Shown: positions 1 through 8,749, counted from the stretch's first letter. The stretch: 48,055 nt of DNA from Candidatus Eiseniibacteriota bacterium (GCA_016710095.1 JADJLL010000026.1:1-48055); one strand, 5' to 3'. Made by a program: numbers and translations. The notes: a model not told the origin generated them from the letters alone.

Positions 1-327
1 CACGGCCTTCACCTCGCGCAACCGCTTGCGGTCGGCCACCACGGCGGCCTCGCGGTCGAGCGCGCCGTGGAGCAGCGCCAGCACGGCGGGGGCGTGGGGA
101 TTGCGGGAGGCGTCGGCGAGCGCGTACTCGATCCACTTGCCGTCGCGCTGGTCCTCGACCAGGCCGGCCATCTTGAGGATCGCGAGGTGCTTCGAAATCG
201 TGGAAGGCGCCAGGCCGAGCACGGCCTGCACCTGGCACACGCACAGTCCGCCGTCTTCGAGCAGCTTCAGGATCCTCGTGCGGGTCGGGTCGCCGGCCGC
301 CTTGAGGGCGAGTTCGAGATCGCGCAT
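1..327 (-). CDS. ArsR-family transcriptional repressor, 3' end cut by window edge
   Basis: Reading the minus strand from an ATG at 327 gives 109 codons open to base 1, so the C-terminus is missing. The start MRDLELALKAAGDPTRTRIL and the helix-turn-helix LAPSTISKHLAILKMAGLV are typical of winged-helix ArsR/SmtB repressors. The CVC motif at residues 29-31 (GGLCVCQV) matches the arsenite-binding alpha-3 motif of ArsR, so a metalloid-responsive repressor is likely, although the cysteine pair alone does not prove the ligand. A GGAGG ribosome site sits about 8 bases before the ATG. A palindromic operator candidate lies at 349-368. The effector genes it controls would be beyond the left edge. Confidence 0.88.
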   Translation of the reverse strand, partial: MRDLELALKAAGDPTRTRILKLLEDGGLCVCQVQAVLGLAPSTISKHLAILKMAGLVEDQRDGKWIEYALADASRNPHAPAVLALLHGALDREAAVVADRKRLREVKAV

Positions 328-348
328 CGGTGGTCTCCTCCCGTGGTC

Positions 349-368
349 ATTTCGTCACATGGCGAAAT
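349..368. promoter_or_regulatory. Inverted repeat, likely operator of the ArsR gene
   Basis: ATTTCG (349-354) and CGAAAT (363-368) form a perfect 6-base inverted repeat around an 8-base spacer, 22 bases upstream of the ArsR start codon. ArsR-family dimers bind AT-flanked palindromes near their own promoter, and this AT-rich patch stands out from the GC-rich surroundings. Autoregulation is inferred from position. Confidence 0.5.
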
Positions 369-424
369 GTAGGCCCGTGCCCACCGAGCCGTCAACCGGC
401 CGGGCGAGGGGAGGCTCGCCGCGC

Positions 425-452
425 TTGCGGTCCGGGTTGCCGGTGTTAGCTT
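425..452 (+). promoter_or_regulatory. Sigma70-type promoter placed for a leaderless transcript (GNAT gene)
   Basis: TTGCGG (425-430), a 16-base spacer and TAGCTT (447-452) resemble -35 and -10 boxes. The ATG at 461 is only 8 bases after the -10, so transcription would start at or next to the start codon. No Shine-Dalgarno sequence precedes the ATG. Confidence 0.5.
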
Positions 453-460
453 CCCGCCCC

Positions 461-1057
461 ATGAACGCACTCACCGTCCCGCCGTCGCCCGTGCCGCACC
501 TGCGCACGATCGAGATCACGCCCGAACACGAAGCGACGCTGCAGCGCTTCTTCGAGGCGAATCCCGAGTACTACCTCATCAGCAACGGCGAGCCCGCCGG
601 CCCGGACGAAGCACACAAGGAGATCCACGACGATCCGCCCGCCGAGTGGGGCTTCACGAAGAAGTGGCTCGTCGGCTGGCTGGACGACGCGGGCGAGATG
701 GTCGCCATGGCGAACGTGGTCTCCGACCTGCTCGCCCCGCGCGTCTGGCACATCGGCTACTTCCTCGTCGCCACGTCCACCTACGGCACGGGCTTGGCGC
801 GAACGCTCTACGCGTCGCTCGAGCGCTGGATGCAGGAGTCGGGCGCCGACTGGCTGCGCTTGGGCGTCATCGTCGGCAACGTGCGCGCCGAACGTTTCTG
901 GGCATCGCTCGGTTTCCTCGAGACGCGCGTGCGTGACGGTGTGGTCTACGGAAAGCTCACGCACTCGATCAGCGTGCGCGTGAAGCCGCTCGAAGGCGGC
1001 ACGGTGGAGGAGTACCTCGCACGCGTGCCACGCGACCGCCCGGACGGCCCGGCCTAG
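461..1057 (+). CDS. GNAT-family N-acetyltransferase
   Basis: 198 residues. It should transfer an acetyl group from acetyl-CoA to an unknown amine in the cytoplasm. The acetyl-CoA fold is recognisable in the C-terminal half: the strand WHIGYFLVATSTYGTGLART corresponds to motif A (pyrophosphate loop, with YGTGLA in place of the usual Q/RxxGxG/A), followed by GNVRAERFWASLGF, the classic motif B in which the protein grips the CoA arm, and then a final beta strand. The open frame runs further upstream, but the promoter at 425-452 and the protein-like composition place the start at 461. It is convergent with the recombinase gene and their stop codons overlap (1054-1057). Confidence 0.82.
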   Translation: MNALTVPPSPVPHLRTIEITPEHEATLQRFFEANPEYYLISNGEPAGPDEAHKEIHDDPPAEWGFTKKWLVGWLDDAGEMVAMANVVSDLLAPRVWHIGYFLVATSTYGTGLARTLYASLERWMQESGADWLRLGVIVGNVRAERFWASLGFLETRVRDGVVYGKLTHSISVRVKPLEGGTVEEYLARVPRDRPDGPA

Positions 1058-1911
1058 CCGCGCGCACGCGCCGCCCGCACGTCCTCGACCCTCGCCGCCT
1101 CGCGCAGCACCAGGTCCGCACTCACGCGCGCGTAGCGCATGGTGGTCGACAGTTCCTGGTGCCCGAGCAGTTCCTGCAGCACGGGCAGGCTGCCGCCGGC
1201 GGCGAGCCACTCCATCGCGAACGTGTGACGGCAGCGGTGCGGATGAAAGCCGGCGATGCCGCTCTTGCGCCGCACCGTGCGCGCGAACGAGCCCGGACTG
1301 TTCGCCGCGAACGGCACCAGCGCGCCCGTGCGCGTGCGCACCTCCGCGAGCAACGCCGCACGCAGCGGCACGCGCCGCAACCGCCCGGACTTGGTCACCG
1401 CCACCTCGAGCCACTCGCCGCGCACGTGTTCGGCCCGTGCGCGGCACGCCTCACCCCAGCGCAGGCCGGTGCCGAGCAGCAGCCGCAGCACGAAGCCCCA
1501 CGGATCGGGCAGCGACTCCAGGATGCCGACCTCGAGCGGCAGCAGTCCCGCCGGCGCGCGCTCGGCCACGCGCGGCAGCACGCGGCGCGGGAACGGCGAG
1601 CGCGCAAGGCGCCCCTCGGCGACCGCCCATAGCAGCAGCGCCCGCAGGTCGCTCAGCACGTGCGCCACGGTCTGCGGCGACAGCCCGCGATCCTCCAGCG
1701 CCAGACGGTAACCGCGCACGTCGTCACCACTCAGTCCACGCAGTGGACGGTGCCCGAGCAGTGGAACCAGGTAGTACTCGACCCGCGTCGCCGCCAGCGC
1801 GCGGCCTTTCGCGTTGCGGGCCACGGCCACCGAACGCGCCAGCCAGACGGGCGCGACCTCCTGCACACGCTCCTCGAGAGCATTCATGCCCGCGAACCCT
1901 GCACGCACCAT
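1054..1911 (-). CDS. Tyrosine recombinase/integrase, XerC/D-like
   Basis: 285 residues from ATG 1911; an internal ATG at 1887 is an equally plausible start. It has an N-terminal SAM-like core-binding region (about residues 10-105) and a C-terminal catalytic domain. All expected catalytic residues are present: Arg151 (TGLRWGEA), Lys174 (TKSGRLR), His225-x-x-Arg228 (HRCRHTFA), His251 (LLGHQ) and nucleophile Tyr260 (MRYARVS). Such enzymes cut and rejoin DNA through a 3'-phosphotyrosine. The length is close to XerC/XerD, but it stands alone with no dif-like site, tRNA or phage gene that I can see, so chromosome-dimer resolution, integron-like or mobile-element roles are all open. Confidence 0.85.
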   Translation of the reverse strand: MVRAGFAGMNALEERVQEVAPVWLARSVAVARNAKGRALAATRVEYYLVPLLGHRPLRGLSGDDVRGYRLALEDRGLSPQTVAHVLSDLRALLLWAVAEGRLARSPFPRRVLPRVAERAPAGLLPLEVGILESLPDPWGFVLRLLLGTGLRWGEACRARAEHVRGEWLEVAVTKSGRLRRVPLRAALLAEVRTRTGALVPFAANSPGSFARTVRRKSGIAGFHPHRCRHTFAMEWLAAGGSLPVLQELLGHQELSTTMRYARVSADLVLREAARVEDVRAARARG

Positions 1912-2030
1912 GCCGCGCCGTCGCCGGCCGGTGCCCCGCCTTGTTCGCTTCGCCGTGCTCCGCCGTAGGAGGGAATAGCGCGCTCGCCGCAGGGCGAGCC
2001 GGACGATTCCATCCCACTCCAGGAGCGCAC

Positions 2031-2303
2031 ATGCCCAAGTTCGTCATCGAGCGGAACATTCCCGGCGCCGGAAAGCTCTCGGCGGCCGACCTGCAGGCGA
2101 TCTCCCAGAAGTCCTGCGGCGTGCTGAACCAGATGGGGCCGAAGATCCAGTGGCTCCACAGCTACGTCACCACGGACAAGATCTACTGCGTCTACCTGGC
2201 GCCGGACGAAGCGACGGTGCGCGAGCACGCCGGCCTCGGCGGCTTCCCGGCGGACTCGGTCGCGCGCGTCAGCACGGTGATCGAGCCGGTCACGGCGGAG
2301 TAG
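2031..2303 (+). CDS. DUF4242 domain protein
   Basis: A 90-residue soluble protein beginning MPKFVIERNIPGAGKLSAAD and ending in VIEPVTAE. The whole chain matches the small DUF4242 family, recognised by the KSCGVL segment and by DKIYCVYLAPDEATVREHA, features shared by many short ferredoxin-like-fold proteins of unknown function. The start is fixed by an AGGAG ribosome site 6 bases upstream, although the frame stays open far upstream. It is monocistronic, followed by a strong hairpin at 2323-2361. No reaction can be assigned. Confidence 0.85.
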   Translation: MPKFVIERNIPGAGKLSAADLQAISQKSCGVLNQMGPKIQWLHSYVTTDKIYCVYLAPDEATVREHAGLGGFPADSVARVSTVIEPVTAE

Positions 2304-2322
2304 GGGAACCACGCAAGCAGGC

Positions 2323-2365
2323 GAACGCGGCCGGCCGAGTCCATCCTCGCCGGCCGCGTTCGTTT
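2323..2365 (+). terminator. Terminator-like hairpin after the DUF4242 gene
   Basis: A perfect 12-base inverted repeat, GAACGCGGCCGG (2323-2334) and CCGGCCGCGTTC (2350-2361), with further pairing inside the loop, followed by GTTTG. It lies 20 bases after the stop codon. The T-run is short, so termination may be partial or Rho-assisted. Confidence 0.6.
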
Positions 2366-2422
2366 GCGGTGAACCGCGTGCGACGGCAGCGCGGGACTTC
2401 GTGCTTTCGTGTCCGCCCATGC

Positions 2423-2451
2423 TTTCCGGCGGGAAAGCTCCTCCTTATACT
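2423..2451 (+). promoter_or_regulatory. Sigma70-type promoter for the CHAT/kinase/helicase run
   Basis: TATACT at 2446-2451 is a near-consensus -10 box, with TTTCCG at 2423-2428 as a weak -35 at 17-base spacing. It lies 41 bases before the ATG at 2493 and just downstream of the terminator hairpin, as expected for a new transcription unit. Confidence 0.5.
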
Positions 2452-2492
2452 GCGCGCCTCCTGCGATCCCGTTCACCGTCCTCCGGGAACTC

Positions 2493-5231
2493 ATGCGCCG
2501 CGGCCCTTCGCACCTCCTCACACTCGTCGTGGCATTGCTCGCCGCCTTCGCGGGCCGTGCGACCGCCGCCACGCCCGATCCGTTCGGCCCCGTGCTCGCG
2601 CGCATCGACTCGCTCTACGGCCGCGGCCGCGCCGACGTCGCCACCGCGACGATCGAGTCGCTGATCACGGTCGCCCGTTCGAGCGGCGATCGCTCGCTCG
2701 ACGCCGCGATGACCGCGCGCCGTTCCGCCGTGCACATGTACTTCCGCCGCTGGCCGGAAGCGCTGCGCGACGCCGACCACGCGATCGCGATCGCGCGCTC
2801 TCGGCGCGACTCGCTCACGTGGGCGCGCGCGCTGCTCTCCAAGGGCCGCGTGCTCGTCTTCCAGGAACGCACGCGCGAGGCGGCCGCGGTCTACCGCGAC
2901 ATGCTGCGCGTGAGCCACCGGCTCGACCGGCCCGGCCTGCTCGGCAACGCGCGCCTCGGACTCGCATACCTCGACCTGCTCGGGGAGCGGCGCGCGAAGG
3001 CCGAGCAGGGCTACCGCGAAGCCGTGCGACTGCTCTCGGGCGGCGTGGACGTCGGCGGCGAACTCAGCGCGCGCGTCGGCCTCGCACGCACGCTGCGCGC
3101 CCGCGGCAAGCCGCGCGAGGCGCAGACGCTCTATCGCGAAGTCATCCGTCGCGCGATCGAAGTGGGCGACCTGCGGGATCAGGCCGACGCGTGGAACAAC
3201 ATGGGCGCGATCGAAGTCCAGAACGGCTCGCGAGCCAGCGCGACGACGTACTTCCAGCGCGCGATCGAATGCTACCGCCGCCTCGGCGCGCCCACCGGCA
3301 CGCCCGTGCACAATCTCGCGCTGCTGCTGATGGAACAGCACCGCCACCTCGAGGCGAAGGAGCTGATCGAGACCGAACTCGCCAAACGCCCGTACCCGGC
3401 TTCGTCCGAGACCGGCTACCGGCTCCGTGCGCAGTTGGGCGTGACGTTCGGAGCATTGCGCGAGAACGCCGAGTGCGAACGCCAGCTCGCCGCGCTCTGG
3501 GCGCTGCGCGACTCCATGCCACAGTCGGCGGCCACCGATGTCGCCAGCGAGCTCTACCGCTTGTACGAGTCGACGGGACGCCCGGCGCAGATCCTCACGC
3601 TGATCGACGAGGTCTTCCGGCAGTACGGCTCGGCGCTGTCCGCCACGGCTCGGCTGTCCGCGCTCCGGGCCGGCGCACGCGCCGAGCTGGTCCGAGGGGA
3701 CGCCGAGGCGGCATTCGGATGGGCGCGTCGCGCGGCGCGCGAACTCCCGGCGCAGAGCGCGGACACGCGCGCCGCCATCAGCGTGAACCTCCTGCTCGGC
3801 GAGTGCTACGAGCGCGCCGGCATGCGGGACAGCGCCCGAGCGATCGCCCTGCGGATCGGCCGCTCCGTCGAACGGCTCCGCTTTTCCACGGGAGGGATCG
3901 ACGACGAGCTCGCGGTCGGGGCGAACTCGAGCGACATCGCCCTGTTCACGGCGCGGGTGATGCTCGATCCCGCACGCTCCGCGCCGACGGCCCAACGCGC
4001 GGCGGAGGCATTCGAAGCGCTGCAGCGGTTCAAGGGCCGGCTGTACGACCGTGCGGACCAGCGGCTGGTCCGCGCCTCCGACGTGCAGAGGCTCGCGCTC
4101 CGCGAGGGCGACGTGTTCGTCGACTTCTACTGGTCGTCGCGCGACTCGTCGCTCGCGACGCTGGCACTGACGCGATCCGCGGCGCCTCGCGCATCGTTCA
4201 CGCCGCGCCTTCCGATCGGCGCGGAGACCCGCATGCGGGAGCTCTACGTGACGCGGCCGTCGGCCGACCCCGCCATCCGCCGCGCGGCCGCTCGCGCCGT
4301 GCTCGTGAACCTGCTCGGCGACACGTTCGACGCCGTCGTGTCGGCGAAGCGCGTCTACTGCGCGCCGCCGTCGTGGCTCGGCTCGCTGCCGTTCGCCGCG
4401 ATGCTCGACGACGTGCGTCCGGATCCGGCGCGCGAGGTCGTGCTCGTGCCCTCGGCCAGCTGGCTCGTGCATGCCCGGCAGCACCCCGCGCGCACCGCGA
4501 CGCCCGCGCAGCTCGTGCGCGTCGGACGATCGTCGGACGACAAGGGCCGCCTGCTCGAAGGACTGCGCGACGAGGCACGCTGGCTCGAACAGCGCTACGG
4601 CGCCCGCGGGTTCCTCAACCCGGGCGACCAGCCGATCGAGAACGCGCTCGCCTGGCTCGGCCGCGGCGACGTGCTGCACGTGGCCGCGCACTCGCGGCTG
4701 CCGAACGGGAATCCGTGGGAGAGCGCCCTGCTGCTCGGGCGCGGCGACGACGAGGACGCGTGGCTGAGCATGCGCGAGATCTCTCGGCGCACCTCGTGCG
4801 CGCCGCTCGTCGTGCTCGCCACCTGCAACGCCACGGCCGGCTCCAACCTCGCGCACGAAAGCGTGTACGGCATCGCGAGCGGCTTCCTCGCCGCCGGCGC
4901 GCACACGGTCGTCTCGACCCTGTGGGACGCCGACGACCGCACCGCCTCGCGCTTCACGCGCCTCTTCTACGGCGCGCTCGAAAAGGGCCGCACGGCCGGC
5001 CAGGCGCTGGGCGACGCGCGCAAGGCGATCGCGGCCGACCCCGCCACCAGCGCGCCCTGGTACTGGGCCGGCTTCGTGCTCATCGGCGATCCGAACCTGA
5101 CCGTGAAGCTGCCGCGGCGCGGCGCGGGGCTGCTCGGGAATCTGCCGTCCTCGCGCGCGCACTTCCCGCCGGCCGCGAGCGAGCGCGAAGTCGGCCTGCC
5201 GCCGCTCGACAACGCCCGCGTGCGCCCGTAG
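2493..5231 (+). CDS. Secreted TPR protein with C-terminal CHAT protease domain
   Basis: 912 residues. MRRGPSHLLTLVVALLAAFA... is a Sec signal peptide (to about residue 26), so the protein should leave the cytoplasm. Residues about 30-400 form helical TPR-like repeats rich in the LxxGxxYLxxG pattern. The last 300 residues are a CHAT domain, a caspase/separase-like cysteine peptidase fold. The catalytic pair is visible: His733 in VLHVAAHS and Cys778 in VLATCNATAGS, followed by the conserved SVYGIASGFLAAGAHTVVST and AGFVLIGDP blocks. CHAT proteins of this kind are widespread in environmental bacteria and mostly uncharacterised; proteolysis is inferred from the dyad. The start at 2493 is chosen because it gives the signal peptide. 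It is followed 57 bases later by a kinase gene. Confidence 0.85.
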   Translation: MRRGPSHLLTLVVALLAAFAGRATAATPDPFGPVLARIDSLYGRGRADVATATIESLITVARSSGDRSLDAAMTARRSAVHMYFRRWPEALRDADHAIAIARSRRDSLTWARALLSKGRVLVFQERTREAAAVYRDMLRVSHRLDRPGLLGNARLGLAYLDLLGERRAKAEQGYREAVRLLSGGVDVGGELSARVGLARTLRARGKPREAQTLYREVIRRAIEVGDLRDQADAWNNMGAIEVQNGSRASATTYFQRAIECYRRLGAPTGTPVHNLALLLMEQHRHLEAKELIETELAKRPYPASSETGYRLRAQLGVTFGALRENAECERQLAALWALRDSMPQSAATDVASELYRLYESTGRPAQILTLIDEVFRQYGSALSATARLSALRAGARAELVRGDAEAAFGWARRAARELPAQSADTRAAISVNLLLGECYERAGMRDSARAIALRIGRSVERLRFSTGGIDDELAVGANSSDIALFTARVMLDPARSAPTAQRAAEAFEALQRFKGRLYDRADQRLVRASDVQRLALREGDVFVDFYWSSRDSSLATLALTRSAAPRASFTPRLPIGAETRMRELYVTRPSADPAIRRAAARAVLVNLLGDTFDAVVSAKRVYCAPPSWLGSLPFAAMLDDVRPDPAREVVLVPSASWLVHARQHPARTATPAQLVRVGRSSDDKGRLLEGLRDEARWLEQRYGARGFLNPGDQPIENALAWLGRGDVLHVAAHSRLPNGNPWESALLLGRGDDEDAWLSMREISRRTSCAPLVVLATCNATAGSNLAHESVYGIASGFLAAGAHTVVSTLWDADDRTASRFTRLFYGALEKGRTAGQALGDARKAIAADPATSAPWYWAGFVLIGDPNLTVKLPRRGAGLLGNLPSSRAHFPPAASEREVGLPPLDNARVRP

Positions 5232-5288
5232 CTTCGGCCCCCGGGTTCCGCATGTGGCGGCCCGAATGGTCCACGGAGAAGCTCGCGC

Positions 5289-7547
5289 ATGGTCGGAACG
5301 TCCATCGGCCACTACCAGATCCTCGAACGCCTCGGCGCCGGAGGCATGGGCGTGGTGTATCGCGCGCGCGACCAGAAGCTCCAGCGCGACGTGGCGCTCA
5401 AGCTGCTGCCCGACGATCTGGCCGCACATGCCGAGCGCATCGCGCGCCTCACGACCGAGGCGCGAGCGGTCGCCGGACTGAACCATCCGAACATCGTGAC
5501 GCTGCACTCCATCGAGGAGCAGGGCGGACGCCACTTCCTCACGATGGAGCTCGTCGTCGGCCACACGCTCGATCGCAGCGTCGTCGCGGGAGGGATGCCG
5601 ATCGACCGGCTGCTCGCGATCGCCCGCCCGCTCGCCGAGGCGCTCGCGGCCGCGCACCGTGTCGGCGTGCTGCACCGCGACTTGAAACCCTCCAACGTCA
5701 TGCTCACCGAAGACGGCCGCACCAAAGTGCTCGACTTCGGCCTCGCGAAGCAGATGGGCGACACGGCCGGCTCGCACGAGTCGAATGCCGAGACGGCCGC
5801 CTACCTGACGCGCGAAGGCGTGGCCGTCGGCACGCTGCCCTACATGCCGCCCGAGCAGCTCCAGGGGCGCGCGACCGACGCGCGATCGGACCTGTACTCC
5901 TACGGCGCACTGCTGTTCGAGCTCGCGACGGGACGCCGCCCGCTGACGGGCGCGAGCGACGCGGACCTGGTCACCGCGATCCTGCGCGACGCGCCGCCTC
6001 CGGTGTCGCGCCTGCGTGCGGGCGTGCCCGCGGCGCTCGAGCGGTTGATCGCGCGCTGTCTCGAGAAGGATCCCGCGGCACGCTTCGCCTCGGCCGCCGA
6101 CATCGTCACCGAACTCGCGGCCATCGCCACCGGCGCGACTTCGGCGGTGCCCGACGGGCCTGCGGTCATCCGCGCGCTCGCGGTGCTGCCGCTCGAGAAC
6201 CTCACGCGCGATCCGTCGCAGGACTACTTCACCGACGGCATGACCGAAGCGCTCATCTTCGATCTCTCGCGCATCAAGGCGCTGCGCGTCATCTCGCGCA
6301 CGAGCGCCATGAAGTACAAGGGCGCGCTCAAGGCGCTGCCCGAGATCGCCGCCGAGCTCAACGTGGACGCGATCCTCGAAGGCGCGGCGATGCTGTCGGG
6401 CAAGCGCGTTCGCGTGAACGTGAAGCTCGTCGCCGCGCGCACCGAGGAGACGCTCTGGGCGGAGCGCTACGACGGCGACCTCGAGGACGTGCTCGGCCTG
6501 CAGACGAGCGTGGCCGAAGCCGTGGCGCGCGAGATCGCGGTACAGGTGACTCCGGTCGAAGCGCAGCAGCTCGCGCAGCGCCGCATCGTGAACCCGGAAG
6601 CGCACGTCGAATTGCTCAAGGGCCGCTATCACGAAGCCGTCGGCTCGACGCCATCGCTCGAGCTGAGCCTCAAGCACTTCAGGCAGGCGATCGCGATCGA
6701 CGACGCCTACGCCGCCGCATGGGCGGGGCTGGCGGATCTGCACCTGTCGCGCGCCTCGCGCGGCATGGTGGCGCCCGCCGATGCCACCGCCGCGGCGGAA
6801 GCCGCCGCGCAGCGCGCGCTGCAGCTCGACCCGACGTCGGGCGAGGCGCTCGCCGCGCTCGGCTGGGTGTACTCGTGGCGCGGCGACCTGGCGGGCGGAC
6901 TCGGCGCGGTGCAGCGCGCGCTCGAACTCACGCCGGGCCAGCCCTCCGCACACCGCCGGCTCGGCGCGATGTACTACTCGCTCGAGCGCCACTCCGAGGC
7001 GCTGCGCGAGATGACGACCGCGCTGTCGCTGGACCCGCTCTCGATGCTGCTGCACACGTCGCTCGGCGACGCGCACTACTACGCGCGCCGCTACGAGGAG
7101 TCGGTGCCGTACTACCGCAAGGCGATCGAGATCGACTCGCGGTTCGACGGCGCCCACACCGACCTCGCGCGATCGCTCGAAGCGCTCGGCCGGTTCGACG
7201 AGGCGCGCGCCGAATACGAAGAGGGCCGGCGTTTGGCCGGCGGAGTCGCGGGACCGTCGTTCGGCCTCGCGCACCTCGAGATCAGCATGGGCAACGTGGA
7301 CGAAGGCCGGCGCCAGCTCCAGCAGCTCGTCGCCGACCGCGCGCACCGCGTCGTGTCGGCGTGGGGCATCGCGACCGTCCATGCCCGGCTGAACGAGCCC
7401 GACGAAACCTTCCGCTGGCTCGACATCGCGTTCGCCGAACGCGCCACCGGACTCACGCTGTTGCGCGTACACCCGCGGCTCGACGCCATCCGCCACGATC
7501 CGCGCTACGCCGCGCTCGTGAAGCGCGTCGGATTGGACGTCACATGA
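5289..7547 (+). CDS. Ser/Thr protein kinase with TolB-like and TPR regions
   Basis: 752 residues. The N-terminal Hanks-type kinase domain (about 9-280) has the glycine loop GAGGMGVV (16-23), Lys38 (VALKLL), catalytic HRDLKPSN with Asp131, and DFGLAK with Asp149, so it should be active. The end of the activation segment reads MPPEQL, as in many bacterial kinases. Residues about 295-430 (LAVLPLENL...DYFTDGMTEALI...LRVISRTSAMKYK) match the TolB/FlgO-like segment commonly joined to bacterial regulators, and the rest is TPR repeats. I see no obvious transmembrane helix. The start is supported by an ACGGAG site. The stop overlaps the next ATG in an ATGA motif, so the kinase and the helicase are translationally coupled. 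Confidence 0.9.
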   Translation: MVGTSIGHYQILERLGAGGMGVVYRARDQKLQRDVALKLLPDDLAAHAERIARLTTEARAVAGLNHPNIVTLHSIEEQGGRHFLTMELVVGHTLDRSVVAGGMPIDRLLAIARPLAEALAAAHRVGVLHRDLKPSNVMLTEDGRTKVLDFGLAKQMGDTAGSHESNAETAAYLTREGVAVGTLPYMPPEQLQGRATDARSDLYSYGALLFELATGRRPLTGASDADLVTAILRDAPPPVSRLRAGVPAALERLIARCLEKDPAARFASAADIVTELAAIATGATSAVPDGPAVIRALAVLPLENLTRDPSQDYFTDGMTEALIFDLSRIKALRVISRTSAMKYKGALKALPEIAAELNVDAILEGAAMLSGKRVRVNVKLVAARTEETLWAERYDGDLEDVLGLQTSVAEAVAREIAVQVTPVEAQQLAQRRIVNPEAHVELLKGRYHEAVGSTPSLELSLKHFRQAIAIDDAYAAAWAGLADLHLSRASRGMVAPADATAAAEAAAQRALQLDPTSGEALAALGWVYSWRGDLAGGLGAVQRALELTPGQPSAHRRLGAMYYSLERHSEALREMTTALSLDPLSMLLHTSLGDAHYYARRYEESVPYYRKAIEIDSRFDGAHTDLARSLEALGRFDEARAEYEEGRRLAGGVAGPSFGLAHLEISMGNVDEGRRQLQQLVADRAHRVVSAWGIATVHARLNEPDETFRWLDIAFAERATGLTLLRVHPRLDAIRHDPRYAALVKRVGLDVT

Positions 7548-8749
7548 CCGAACCTGCTTCGCCGTTCGCCTCGCTGGGCCTGTCGCCCGAACTGCTCGCC
7601 GCGATCGCCAAGATGAACATCTCCGAGCCCACGCCGATCCAGGCGTCGGCGTTGCCCGTGCTGCTCAAGGGCGACAGCGCCGTGCTGCACGCCGAGACCG
7701 GCACCGGCAAGACGCTCGCGTACGCGCTGCCGATCTTCATGCGGCTCGACATCGCCGCCGGCGGCACGCAGGCGATCGTGCTCGCGCCGACGCACGAGCT
7801 CGCGCTGCAGATCCACCGCCAGTGCACCGACCTCGCGCAGTTCTCGGGGCTCGCGGTCAAGGCGCTGCTGCTCATCGGCGGCACCGCGCTCGACCGGCAG
7901 ATCGACAAGCTCAAGGGCCGGCCGCACATCGTGGTGGGTTCGCCCGGACGCGTGCTCGACCTCATCAAGGCGGGCAAGCTCAAGGCCGAGCGCGCGACGA
8001 TCCTCGTGCTCGACGAATCCGACCGCCTGCTCGGCGGCGACACGCTCGTCACCGTGAAGGGCATCCGCAAGGCGATGCCCAAGCACGTGCAGCTCATCTG
8101 CGCGTCCGCGACCGAGCAGCCCGAGGAGACCGAGTTCATCAACCACATCGCGCCCGGCACGGTGCGCATCGAGCCGCGGCAGGCCGCGGTCAATCCGAAC
8201 ATCACGCACCTCTACATGGAATGCGAGGCGCGCGACCGCGTCGAGCTGCTGCGCAAGCTGCTGCGCGCGCTGCAGCCGCCGCGCGTGCTCGTGTTCTCGT
8301 CGGACGACCAGCTCGCCGAGCGCGCGACGCGCGAACTCGACTACTGGCAGATGCCGGTCGTCGAGCTGCACCCGGACTTCGACAAGCTCGACCGCAAGCA
8401 GGCGATGGACGACTTCCGCTCGGGCCGCGCGCTCGTGATGGTGGCGTCCGACATGGCCGCGCGAGGGCTCGACTTCCCGAACGTCACGCACGTGGTCAAC
8501 CTCGACGCGCCGATGCAGCCGCGCGCGTACTTGCACCGCGTGGGCCGCACGGGACGCGCGGGGGCGAAGGGCGACGCGATCACCATGATCACGCACGACC
8601 AGCTCCGCCTGCTGCGCCGTTACGAGCACGACCTCGGCATCAAGCTGAGCCGCGCGCGCCTGCGCGAAGGCCGCCTCGTGATCGCGGGCGGGCCGCACGG
8701 CCCGGGCGTGCCGATCGAGGACGGCGAGGAGTTCCCCGGCGGCGAGTAA
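7544..8749 (+). CDS. DEAD-box family ATP-dependent RNA helicase (DESD variant)
   Basis: 401 residues with the two RecA-like domains of superfamily 2 helicases. The motifs run in order: Q motif (FASLGLSP...EPTPIQ), Walker A AETGTGKT (50-57), APTHELALQ, the GSPGR block, motif II as DESD (157-160) instead of DEAD, SAT (188-190), ASDMAARGLDFP and HRVGRTGR (331-338). It should unwind or remodel RNA duplexes with ATP. It lacks long C-terminal RNA-binding extensions. The ATG overlaps the stop of the kinase gene (ATGA at 7544-7547), an unusual pairing that suggests linked expression. Confidence 0.92.
   Translation: MTEPASPFASLGLSPELLAAIAKMNISEPTPIQASALPVLLKGDSAVLHAETGTGKTLAYALPIFMRLDIAAGGTQAIVLAPTHELALQIHRQCTDLAQFSGLAVKALLLIGGTALDRQIDKLKGRPHIVVGSPGRVLDLIKAGKLKAERATILVLDESDRLLGGDTLVTVKGIRKAMPKHVQLICASATEQPEETEFINHIAPGTVRIEPRQAAVNPNITHLYMECEARDRVELLRKLLRALQPPRVLVFSSDDQLAERATRELDYWQMPVVELHPDFDKLDRKQAMDDFRSGRALVMVASDMAARGLDFPNVTHVVNLDAPMQPRAYLHRVGRTGRAGAKGDAITMITHDQLRLLRRYEHDLGIKLSRARLREGRLVIAGGPHGPGVPIEDGEEFPGGE

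Noticed and set aside
2445..7496. A 1683-codon open frame on the minus strand
   Set aside because: It lies opposite the CHAT and kinase genes, its product is Arg/Ala/Val-rich with no recognisable domain, and long antisense frames are expected when third positions are nearly all G/C.
2150..7543. The helicase frame stays open for more than 5 kb upstream of 7544
   Set aside because: The upstream part is the shadow of the CHAT and kinase genes; helicase homology starts at the ATG overlapping the kinase stop.
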